From Acanthosepion pharaonis (Eukaryota > Mollusca > Cephalopoda > Sepiida > Sepiidae), in contig CAHIKZ030000253.1 of the NCBI GenBank assembly GCA_903632075.3, forward strand, positions 1,187,001 to 1,251,000: a stretch of DNA of 64,000 bases, in the 5' to 3' direction. Shown here in pieces: positions 12,460-23,679 of the stretch. Position numbers and translations under genes: made by a program. The notes under the pieces were generated by a model. The model was not told where the DNA came from and made no database searches. It saw only the letters and a program-made list of their open reading frames with translations. How positions within the stretch are numbered: position 1 is the stretch's first letter; each line of letters starts with the position of its first letter.

Positions 12460-15400
12460 TGAAGTTATGTCGGAGTCTAGTGAAGCACGTCGTATCTCAT
12501 TCAGATTCAAATGCTTATAAATGAAGATTTTTCTGTTGTTATTAATAATAACAATAGTAAAAAAAAGAAATATCAAAAGAGGCCGCCTGGACCCCTGAAC
12601 GTGATAGCTCACCATGGTATGGATATGCTCTGGCGCCCAAGAACCAGCTCCAACGTATGGGTAAATACGAACTAACCACAATGCGGGCAAAACGAAAAAT
12701 AGTGATAAACCGCATCGGTTGTTACGTGGGTCAACAAGGACCGCGATCCCCAGTGAGGATAAAGACTGGGATCAAAAAGTCTGCAAATGGAACAAATTCT
12801 ACCCAACGAGAATTAGAGGAAAACAACGTCGAGGACAGTCTTCGCAGTGGCCTTCTATATTCATTAAAAGAAAAACCCATAAAAAGAACAATAAATAAAT
12901 GATCTATGGAAGAGTATATTGAAGTAATGAGTTCACTTAAATCCCACAACAACAACGACAACAACGATCAAAGCCGTCTATAATATCTGGCGAGAAAAGC
13001 ACCCCTCAAACAGACTAAACATTGATGCCAACCAACCAGCCAAGCGTGACATCACCAAGAAAAAAATACTTGACATAGAACTCGGAAGCATCCAAGAAAA
13101 CAACAAAAATTGATTAAACCTTAACATCGAGAGTCAAAATGCCAACAACCCAGATGAGTCACATGCACAGAAACAAATAGAAACCAGTTGTATTAATCCC
13201 TCAGTGGCAAACAGCAAATGACGAATATGAGAGAGGAACAGAGATGACAAAAACATCCAATATAAATGGGAGAATGTAAAGGAAATGCCTTTGAAGGAAA
13301 AGCCGACAATTCCAAAAGTAAGAAAGAACTGTCATGTGGAGGAAACCATCAACCTTTCTAAGCATGCTCTTAGAAAAATAAGGGATGAAATGGAAATACC
13401 GATAAAGCTGACAGAAATTAATCATCTTATATACGTAGCCTCAGCAACGATCGCAGAAAAAATAGATGAAAAAGAAATGAAAAAGAAAACATGCCAGTCT
13501 GAAAAGAACTAATAAAAACCGAAATAAAAAGAAACTACGAGGGTAATTGTCAATTCTTAGTAAGTAGACCAAGGCTGCAAAATGTAAGAAAGAAAAAGGA
13601 GACAAATGAAACGAAGCCTTGATAAGAATAAGACTGACCTACCAACATTTAAAGAGAAGCTGAAACAACAAATTCAAGTAAATCAGGCGTTATGAAAAAA
13701 GAAACTGACAAAACATGATCTTCAATGAATATACCAAGAAAATATATCGAAAACTTGCAAAAAGATAAAATAGAGATAAATGATCCGCCTAATATCCAGG
13801 AAGTCGAGGATTTCTGGTGTAAGATGTAGGAAAACTACAAAATGCTCAATAAAAATGCTACATGGATCAAACAACAGAAACAGTACACGTATATAGACTG
13901 CCAAAAATGGACAGATCCCAATATTACTGAAACAAACGCTGCCAAAAAAGACAAAACCAAAACTGAATAGACCGAATACCCAATTTTAGGATTAAAGAAA
14001 AATTTATCTAGCACCCAGAAAAATGCTCCAAATATCTTACTTGGAGAACAATATACCTACTTCCTAAAACAGAAGAGACGCAGAACCCGAAGAACTATAG
14101 ACCCATCACCTGCCTACCAACAATGTACAAGATCCTCACTTCTATCATAACAGAGAGGACATACAATTCGAGAAAAACAATTGACTCCCAGTGGAACAGA
14201 AGGGATGTAGAAGAGGGAGTTACGAGCGCAACGATCAACTAATTATCAATAAAACAATATTGGAAGATGAGAAAATAAAGAAAAGAATTTTATGAATCGA
14301 CTACCAAAAAATCATGAATCGACTACAAAAAGGCGTTCGACAGTGTTCCACACTCATGGATAAAGAAGATACTAAAAATATACAGAGTATGCTCCACATA
14401 CTCAAATTCATAACGGCGAGCATGAAAAACTGGAAAACTACACTAAATCTAAATCATACGTGGGTCATTAACATCGAGACCAAACAACATCAAAAGAAGG
14501 AGATTCATTGTCGCAACTACTCTTCTGCCTTGCTTTATCGCCACTCAGCTGGCTACTGAACAACAGTAGCTACAGATACAAGTCACAGAATGAAAATTGA
14601 ATCACCTATTTTATATTGATGATCTTAAAACGTTTGCTAAGAATGATAACCGGCAGAAAAACCTACTCAGCATTGTCAAAACTTTTAGGAAAGACATTAG
14701 GATGGAGTTCGGAATTGACAAATGTGCTAAAACCACCTTCAAAGGGGGTGAACTAAAGAAAAATATGGATTTAGACATTGATATCAACAACAGGAACTAG
14801 ACCAAGATGGTACATACAGATACTTAGGAATTCATGAAGGAGACGGAATACAACATTCAATTATGAAGAAAAAGATCCGAAAATGATATTATAAGAACTT
14901 TAGGAGGTCGATGTCTAATCCAACTTGAATTAACTCTAAAAACTACAACAATCGGATAGGAAGCCTACTTCACAAAAACCGATGACCTTACAAATAGTAA
15001 AATACCAAGTCCATTTCATCAACAAAGAATCGGCACCCTTCAATAAGCAGCTTAATATACTTGAAATTCTACCAACAAAAAATGAAGCGAATACCATATA
15101 CACCAAACCAGAAAGCAAAACAACTAGGCCAAATGAAATTACAAAAAAAAAAACAAAAAAAAACTAGGAGGACAAGGTGTTGCATGGAAAAAAGAACGAA
15201 AGAATCAGAAAACACATAAGTAGCTGAGGATATTGCAGCTCAGGTCCAAAGCCTTGCAACCAGATTCTATCACTATTACATAATCAAGGATGGAACTAAC
15301 CCGAAATGCAGGATATGCCGAAAATATGAGTAAACTATTGACCATATTATCTCAGGTTGTCCGGAACTGGCAAAAAATAAATATACCCACAGATATAAGA

Positions 15401-15780
15401 AGGTAGCGATATATGAGCACTAGAAGACATGCAAGAAGCACACAATCGAAACCACTGAGAGATGGTATGAGCACCAACCAGACACAGTTACCCAAAATAA
15501 CGATGTAACTATCCTCTGGGACATGCCAATTCAAATCGACAGGGAAACAGAAACCAACAGATCAGATATTATAATAAAAGACAAGAAATTCGGGATGTCG
15601 GGAATGAAGACTGAGACTCTATCAGCGCTCTGGGCACTGTGAGAAAAGGGATGAACAATTTTTCTAACAGAGTCCCAGGTAATATCAGCATAAAAGAAGA
15701 TAACCCTACTAGGAATATCCCATATACTAAGAAAATCACTTGACTTAAAATACTTTTGCCCTTCCTTCCCTTTAAAGGAG
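12460..15780 (+). pseudogene. LINE copy B of the same family, near full length but degraded
   Basis: This copy reaches further 5': a leader near 12560-12960, then an N-terminal block AVYNIWREKHPSNRLNIDAN near 12978, and a charged linker 13285-13512. The reverse transcriptase follows: NYRPITCLPTMYKILTSI near 14093, DYKKAFDSVPHSWIKKILKI near 14323, and the catalytic box FYIDDLKTFAKND near 14609 with both aspartates kept. The nuclease tail has ILWDMPIQIDRE near 15515 and SDIIIKDKK near 15560, but the rest of the core is lost. The zinc motif is near 15310-15360 (CRICRK...TIDHIISGC with a stop). Dozens of stops and shifts are present. Confidence 0.75.
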
Positions 15781-16396
15781 TACCCTTTTCCGTGCTGATG
15801 TTGCTACATGCCTTACTTCTTGCCTATCTCACACTGCGAATTTTTTCTAAGCTCTATACTAAACATTAAATCTTTTACGAAAAAAGAACTAAACAAAATG
15901 AACACAAGACGATCAGCTTTAAAAAAGGACTCGTAACTGGAAAAACCGAATGAAAAAAGAATGTTAACAACAAATACTTTTTCACACCCAACCCAGTTCT
16001 ACGGAATACGAATCAACGTTGAGTTTAAGCAAGCGAATGAGCCAATTGGAGTAAAGTGCCATGCAGATTTAAATTTTTCCCACTTGTGACGAATGCAGCT
16101 ATCGATTTTTTGCATGCTAGCATGTTAGTTAACATTCGTGTCAGTAGGTTTGTTGGCTCTCACGCTGGCCATTAGAATCTTCCTGCCTATTCGTGACAGT
16201 CAGCTATATGCTCTCACTCTGGCCAGTAGAAAATGGCCGCAGACTACATGAAAACTGTCGTAGAAGCATGAAAAAATCGATTATTTCCAGTATCGAAGGG
16301 AGTTGGGAAATGCAAAGTCAGTCTTGGCCTTCCCACTAACTTGGAGCATGTATATTTTGGTGCAAATCCGTCGAAAATTGCGGCCGTGCATTCGTT
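15781..16396. other. Spacer with a small imperfect duplication
   Basis: Two imperfect copies, about 55 bp apart near 16137-16235, share CTCTCAC.CTGGCCA.TAGAA. No gene seen. Confidence 0.45.
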
Positions 16397-16418
16397 ACAC
16401 ACACACACACACATCCTG

Positions 16419-16494
<76 letters not shown>
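16397..16494 (+). repeat. Compound microsatellite (CA)n-(TA)n-(TG)n
   Basis: (CA) at 16397-16413, (TA) at about 16422-16458, (TG) to about 16494. The outer CA and TG tracts are complementary, so one strand can fold back on itself. Confidence 0.97.
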
Positions 16495-16497
<3 letters not shown>

Positions 16498-17240
16498 CAT
16501 GGGTAAGGATCATATTGGTTGATTATCCATTTTTCTCTTTCACAGATAGCTACATGTTGAATTATATCTGTTAATCCGTCCATGTTCTTTTTGACAAGCT
16601 TTTTTTGATTGTGAATCTTACTTTTTAGGTCTTGTATTATGAAGAGGGCGAGAAATGATCCCAAATGTAAAATCTATTGTTTCTTGAGTTTTTTCTTTAA
16701 TTTTTTATTTGTTTAATGAGTTTCCTGTAGTACGGGGCGGGGGAACTGATTATTATCACTTTTATTGACGTCAACAAATTGAACATTTTAATCTTTGGCC
16801 AGTGTCACTTTGTCATTTACTATGTAAGCTATGTGAACTTTTAGATAATTAATTTAAAATAACATTTTTTCTTTTCTTTTTAAGTTTATTTTATTTAAGT
16901 TTCTTTGATTTTATTTTACTTTAAAGTTTTTTCGTGATAAACCCCCATTGTATGTCGACCGCTGATCTTTCAACTGGTAGTGGTCATTGCGATTTATACT
17001 AAGTTAAAACATTATAGTCAATACCATTTCCATTTTTCTCCCTGAATGTAGTTAGTACATTATGAACTCCCGAACCCTGGACATCTTAAAACAGTTCCTC
17101 TATTTATTTGGTAGGACGTATTCTTTAGTTTTGGTCGACAGTCGTCTTAGGGCTGGTATCTAGAACAACATTATCTCTTGGCGATCAAGGATAAAACGAA
17201 AAAAAAAAGAGAAAAAAAAATCAGCAATCTCAATGCTTAC
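16495..17240. other. AT-rich spacer
   Basis: No gene or element recognised. A T-rich block lies at about 16860-16935. Confidence 0.5.
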
Positions 17241-19667
17241 AAACAAGTACTAATACCGGATCGGCTGCCACCCGGGTACACAAGGGCCGCGTATCTTAGA
17301 GAGGAGCTAGTCTGGGGCCAAATAATCTGTTACTGGAAATAAACTATTCCAACAACGGTGAGACAAATGTTCACCAAAACCAGACTATTTCCAACCTTGG
17401 ACCAAATGTCAAATCAATTAATAAAAAGAAAGCAAACGAAATGGTTTTACGAAGAGTAGCAACAATTCATGACATCTTTTTTCACTGCACTTGAAAATTC
17501 ACAAAAGAACATAACGGATCAGAAATACCAAACATGTCGAACTAATCCAGAAATAGATTAGATAAAACTAAATATAAGACAGAATACAATAAACCATCAC
17601 TCGAACGATAGAGATGAGAGTGGAAATTAATAATATGAGAGAAGATGAGATAAAAACTAAAATCAATAAGATACTAAATAATAATCTCTCAGGAAATAAA
17701 ACTGAAGAATTTACCTGCGACATAAACTGTAGTTATTAAGATTATGCCACTGAAGATGAGTCAAACGTCATTAGGGTAGAATTCCTTAAAAACAACAGAA
17801 ATAAAATCACCGAAGCGAAAAACCACATCAATCAAGTAAACAGTAGAGTAACTCGAAACACAAATGTCAGGCTTAAAACAGCTCCCAAAAATTCATATGA
17901 CAAATTCCAATAAATATACTATGTTAATGTCATATACGCAACAACTGTAGCAGCTAATGATAGGTTTGGTGTCAAAACAATCAACAGATCAAACAACAGA
18001 CAAAAAGAGCGAGCTTGGAAGCAAGAAATTGAGGAAATCAGATGTGAGTTATTGATACTAGATAAGATCTCAAGAAACCTAAATGTCTCAACACGCAAAT
18101 GCAAGAAGATCAAGCGGAAATATAAAATTAAATTACTAAATGAAATGCCAGCAATCGAGGAATTACTTAAACAGAAACTGCAGTTAAAGACACAGAGAAA
18201 AAAAAACGATGCGAAAAGTGTTGTAGATTCTATCGCCAAAATAAAATATTCCAAAAAACCTTACGAAATTGTACAGGAAAATCGGAAAAACAGTAATGGC
18301 TGTCAAAAAGTCATCATCGACTGAAATAGTGTAAAAATTTTGGAAGAATATTTGAAGCAGCCCAAAAGAATATAACGCCAATGCAGAATGGATGCAACAA
18401 GAAGAACGAATGATGGATCAACCTCTACAAGAATGGGAAAATATAACCAAGACTAATGTAAGGCAAACACTAATAAATTCAAAATCCCCAGGAGATGGCA
18501 TGGTGCTCAACTTTTGGCTCCATCGTCTGTCATCAAACCATAAAACTTTATCAATGCTTATTAATAATCCCAATAAAACACCAGCATGTATCACTGAAGG
18601 TATTACATACTTTCTGCCAAAAACGGGGGAAACAGATGATCCTAAAAATGATAGGACAATAACATGTCTGCCCAACACATAAATTGTTTACGTCTGTCCT
18701 GACGAACAGTACTTCCCCTTTTCTCGAAGGGAAAAATATTCTTCCCCCTGGAAGAGAAGGTCATATCGGAGAGGTTCATATGGTTGCAACGATCAACTAT
18801 TGGTAAACAAATGATACTGGAAGATTGCAGGAAAAGAGGTAGAATCGTAAAGCCTTTGATAGTGTCCCACACTCTTGAATTCTACATTTGGAAATGTGCA
18901 ATGTCTCCTCGCTGATAGGTAATGTCTTTAAACACGGCATGGGAATGTGGAAAACCACATTATACCTAAATCACATCAAACGTACTGACACTTCCAACCA
19001 TCTGAATTTCCGACAAGGAATCTTTCAAGGACACTCCCTGTCACCCATTCTGTTTTGTCTGTCCTTAACCCCCACCCTATCCATGAACTAAACAATAATA
19101 GATATCGATACAAAGTAAACAAGAAAGAATTCAATCACCTACTCTAGATGGATGATCTCAAAATTAATTGAAGAGTATCCTCAATACTGTAAAGTGTTTC
19201 AGTGATGATATTGTAACGGATTTGGGATTAAAATTAATGTGCAAAAGTAACATTCAAGAAAACGAGAATTATAAAAACACCCTCAATAGATCTAAATTTT
19301 CTCACAAAGATTAAGTACCTGTAACAAGAAAAAACCTATAGGTACCTAAGAATTGGCGAAGGAGATGGAATAGAGCACACCCAAATGAAGAAGAAAGTAA
19401 GAAAAAAATACAACAGACATCTGCGTTTGGTAATGGATACTGAGTTGAATTTAAAAAAAAACAGAATATCAGCCATTGGCCGTAACTGTCTTGCAATTCA
19501 GTTTCAACATCCTTAACTGAACCATAGCTGACATTAAGCGAATGGACGTCAAAAAATGAAAGCTTCTCACTTGCCACCGCATGCATCATCCCAAGGATGA
19601 TATTGATCGTTTGTATGTTCCCAAATCCGAAAGAGGCAGAGGATTAATTTAACTAGAATTGTGTTAC

Positions 19668-19885
19668 TGTTGTGGTGGGCTCCCTCTAATAAGGCTATTG
19701 TGGACTCTTCCATTTACTATAAAATTAGTAGGAACGTAGGGCTCGGGGGAAACAGTAGTATAGACTGAATGCTGGTCACACACTCCCAAGTCGTGTAACA
19801 CACTTCTGTTGTATTTACTGTTCAATATACTATTTATCTGCCACCTCTTGTTTTGGCATTTCTTAACCATTATTTGGTCACAACA
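19668..19885. mobile_element. Solo LTR, 218 bp, with 5-bp target-site duplication
   Basis: It begins TGTTGTGG and ends TCACAACA (TG...CA with a short inverted terminal repeat), and is flanked on both sides by GTTAC (19663-19667 and 19886-19890). A TATAAAA-like motif lies near 19718. The flanks read through as the LINE frame on either side. This is the expected product of recombination between two LTRs of a Gypsy-like element. Confidence 0.75.
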
Positions 19886-19892
19886 GTTACAA

Positions 19893-20100
19893 AACTACAA
19901 AATTCAGCCTTTAAAAATAATTGACAACTACAGAAGACTGCATGAGTTAAAGAACATATATCCTCATGCAAAAAAAAAAAATGAAAAAAACTACAAAATT
20001 CAGCCTTTAAAAATAATTGACAACTACAGAAGACTGCATGAGAATATGTGTTAAAGAACATATATCCTCATGCAAAAAAAAAAAAATGAAAAAAAAATGA
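19893..20100 (+). repeat. Local tandem duplication inside LINE copy C
   Basis: A block of about 95 bp (ACTACAAAATTCAGCCTTTA ... ending in a long A run plus ATGAAAAAA) is present twice, the second with a small insertion (GAATATGTG). It corresponds to the LINE thumb region YKTTIGLQRYLETTEDW of copy A. Confidence 0.85.
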
Positions 20101-21156
20101 AAAAATACATTTTATAAAGGAACCAAACAAGTTCAAAATGGAGTTTCAAATGGGTGAAGAAAATGTAAATAAAAAATACAACACCCACCGCAGATGCAAA
20201 AACCTTAAAAAAAGAGCAAAGGCAAAATAAATCGACCAGATACAGATATTATGGCAAGATAAACGTCTTCATGGTCGATGTTCTACCCGTACCAAACAAG
20301 CTTATGTAGAAAAACCCCGTACACATCAATGGCTACGTAGCGCAGGGTAAAAAGGAGGAGGAGGAAGAATAAGAGTAAGAGGAATGTTTGCCCAACCCAC
20401 CTGAAGGCCTTATGCCAGCTCAAAACCAATGTCTTCCATCTAATGCCTGCAAGAATAAAATCAACAAAAATATCTCACATTCCGCCTGTCGCTTATACCA
20501 TAAACTGTTGACCACATAGATGTCTTGTCCTTGCCAAGAAAGAATACATTATTAGACATGACAGGATAAAAAAATATATTTAAAGGCATGTCTGTTCGAA
20601 GGATTAAAGTCCTGGATACAAGATACAAACTCAATTTCCAATGATGTCACAAATGGTAATGGAATCCCTATACTGTGGAATTTCCCAATTGATGCAAATC
20701 GACCAGCAAAAGAGCCAGCTAAATAATTGCGATGACTTGGCCACAGAAAACCATTGACTCTAAAAAAAATGAAAATGCACTGCAAATCGAAGTAAGAAAA
20801 ATGTGTAAACTTAAAACTACGATTGCCTCTGTTGTGTTGGGGATGTTAGGTAAGATAAAGAAGGGTACCGAAAATCATGTGAGTACAATTCCTGGACACA
20901 TTAGCATCTCAAAGCTACAAAAGATTACTTTGGGTGGAAGTGCACATATCATCCGCAAATCCTGAAACGTCCCAAATGTGCATAGATAACTTTACGACAG
21001 TGCTCTTTTCCCTCACAAATACTGGAGAGGTAATTGGTAATTAGGCACTTAAAAGTTTGATTTTCTTTGTGAAATGGCTTAAATGTTTAGTTAGAGAGGT
21101 TGAAAGTGACATCTAAGAAATTGACTATTTTAAGGTTAGATAAGATTTCAGTTTAA

Positions 21157-22025
21157 AAACCCATTTATATCAATGTAAACTCCAATCACGTAAACTCAAT
21201 AATTAAACAACACTGTAAACACATAAATAAATAGATTATTGTCTAACAAAAAATATTTCATGAGAACAAAATAACTTATAATGAAGACCTTAGCACGAAT
21301 AATTCCAAACAAAAATTGGTTTACCAGGAATCTTTGAAAAATAATAAAACTAATAGAACCATAAACAGAAAAAGAAAGAGAATACAGTTCAACGCTCCTT
21401 TCCGCAGACTTTCCAATGTAAATATTGGCAGATACCTTTAAACACAATAGTCCTATACAAAAATATTCAATAAAAAAAAACTCTGAAAATTAGTTATTCC
21501 TGTACCAAAAACATACAGAATATTATTAACTCACATAGCAACCAAATTTTAAAAACATTTTATGGCGGCAACACAACAGAGAACAAGTCCTCTTGTAAAT
21601 GTAAAACCGGGACCATCTGCCCAGTTGGAAGTATCTCTAATTCAGAAAATGTGGTATATCAAACTAACATTTTACTGAAAGAAAATATTAATGATAAAAA
21701 AATTCACATAAGTATATCCTTTGGGAATTGGAAATATAGACTCTACAATCATCGGCATTCCTTCTTCAAAGCTTCCTTAAGACATCAAACTGCTCTATCT
21801 AAGCATTATTAGAAGATTAAAGATAGTCTTCACCCCATAACTATAACTTAAATGGGGCATCATCTGTCGTTCTCAAACTCCCAACAACTTTCGTGACAGA
21901 TATAGTCTGTCCATACAAGTGAAGATTGCAATAATTAAATATAGAAATTTTGACAAATTATTGAATCAAAGAAACGAGCTTATTTTCCAGTGTAGACATA
22001 AAAACATGTTTAAAATTCCCTAAAG
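21157..22025 (+). pseudogene. 3' half of a GIY-YIG retroelement (probable Penelope-like, second family)
   Basis: A long, nearly continuous coding trace. KPIYINVNSNHVNSIIKQ starts at 21157, then TINRKRKRIQFNAPFRR near 21355 and NVNIGRYL near 21415. A frame change leads into a cysteine-containing GIY-YIG region: CKCKTGTICPVGSISNSENV near 21598, IHISISFGNWKYRLYNHRHS near 21702 (the YIG position is altered to ISI), LSKHY, and LLNQRNELIFQCRHKNMF ending near 22012. The pattern (SNHP block, basic block with WFN/QFN, cysteines, GIY-YIG, LLNxRxELxxxCRH) is recalled from invertebrate retroelement proteins. The reverse transcriptase half is not present. It lies 190 bp after LINE copy C. Confidence 0.7.
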
Positions 22026-22029
22026 ATTT

Positions 22030-22950
22030 TGACTTTGCTGATATACATTTGAAGTGTTGATTTTTTTTTTATATGGGTACTAGCATATATGTGTGTACAT
22101 ATATTCATATGTATATATGTGTATATATGATTATATTGTTTTTCTTTTTGTATATGATTATATGTATGATTTTCTTACTAATGTAAACATCATCTATAAT
22201 TTTAGTACTATTATTAATAGGTGTATAATTTTTATGTTTATCCTTCATTGTTTATATTCTAAATTTGTTCTCTAATTATCTATTTATTTATCTTTTATCT
22301 ATTATTTTTTTTATTAAAGAACGTTTTATTTCAATTTATTTTATTTTAAGTAATTTATTGATGTAGGATATTATTATTACCATTATTATTATTATTATTA
22401 GAGCTATCTTTATTAGATTTATTAATTTGGATTTGTGATGATTATTACTGCCCAAGATAAAAGGCTCTATCAGACAATTTACTGCTTTCAAGTCTGATCA
22501 CACACCACATCACCGGTTGTACAAACTTGTTCAACCCTTAAAAGAGAAAATTCTTGGCCAGGTCATTTCTATTTTATTTTTATTACAATCTCATCATTTA
22601 TTTCTTCCTTCTTGTCTTATTCTTTTTCACTTTTTGCATCTCTCCCTCCCACTATCACTCCCCTTCTCTCTCTCTCTTATGTCTTAAAAAGAATTTTATA
22701 TTCGAAAATCTGTTATTTTTATTTCTTACTCTAACCCTTTCTTCACTCTTGCTTTCCTTTCCTTCTGTTAATCCAGTATATCAGTCCGGGAATATTGTTT
22801 CCATTTATTAAGGTCTGAAGAGATGATTATAACAGTATTCATGAAATAAAATATAATCGAAATGGATCTTTAAGGTTTTTTTTCTTGATTTATTATTATA
22901 ATGCTCTGTAATTTACATTGAGCCCTCTTTGAAGTAATGCCCTCCTTGGT
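22030..22950. other. AT-rich spacer
   Basis: No gene seen. Short frames (22093-22275, 22554-22811, both plus) are T-rich simple sequence. Confidence 0.5.
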
Positions 22951-23110
22951 AATATATATATATATATATATATATATAACACTAGCGGCCTGGCGATTGC
23001 GTCTAGCATAAAACAGCCTTTGAGTGTTGACTTCAATGTTCACTTTTATATTTACATACACCCTATCTCTGATATTGAGCACTTTACGCCATAAATATAA
23101 CACACCTTAA

Positions 23111-23185
<75 letters not shown>

Positions 23186-23258
23186 TTTGTAGGTACAAAA
23201 TTTAATGACAGAAATAAAAGTGTAAAACTTAATATTACTAGACATATTAAAAAACAGG

Positions 23259-23327
<69 letters not shown>
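22951..23327. repeat. Cluster of (TA)n and (AT)n(GT)n microsatellites
   Basis: (TA) at 22951-22978, (TA) at 23114-23176, and (AT) 23261-23296 followed by (GT) to 23327, separated by unique AT-rich sequence. Confidence 0.95.
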
Positions 23328-23328
<1 letters not shown>

Positions 23329-23679
23329 TGTGTATTTAGGTACTAATTCATCTTTTATGATAGCATCATCCGCATGTACAAAAAGGCTAAAAATAAAGGA
23401 AGCATTATTAATTAAAAAAAAAGAAAAAGACAACACACAATAGTATCTTATGAACACGGACACAATGTGCTGACCGTGTCTGGAAAATAAAACATTGCTA
23501 TAACTCTAGATACATGCATAAAACAATGTATATATTCAGTTAAAGTAAAATAAAACGCATCCTTGATAATAGCCGATAGCGCATAGATATATAAAACATT
23601 CGGACAATTTTTATATAATTTATGTCCTGAAAAGAAACTTATATAAAAAACTCAACCTCTGCCCATTGGCAGTCGTTTT

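Larger units (their letters stand above)
17241..20965 (+). pseudogene. LINE copy C of the same family, degraded and interrupted
   Basis: The order matches copies A and B. A leader with ACAAGGGCCGCG near 17280 corresponds to ACAAGGACCGCG near 12735 in copy B. A basic linker (17940-18324, with RAWKQEIEEIRCELL) follows, then FWLHRLSSNHKTL near 18512, ITEGITYFLPKTGE near 18595, NFRQGIFQGHSLSPILFCLS near 19000 and a YRYLRIGEGDGIEHTQMKKK-like block near 19335. The nuclease region is 20450-20965, including a damaged zinc motif (CRLYHK..VDHID near 20485), VVLGMLGKIKKGTENHVSTI near 20835 and KLQKITLGGSAHIIRKS ending at 20965. A solo LTR (19668-19885) and a local duplication (19893-20100) interrupt it. 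Confidence 0.75.
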
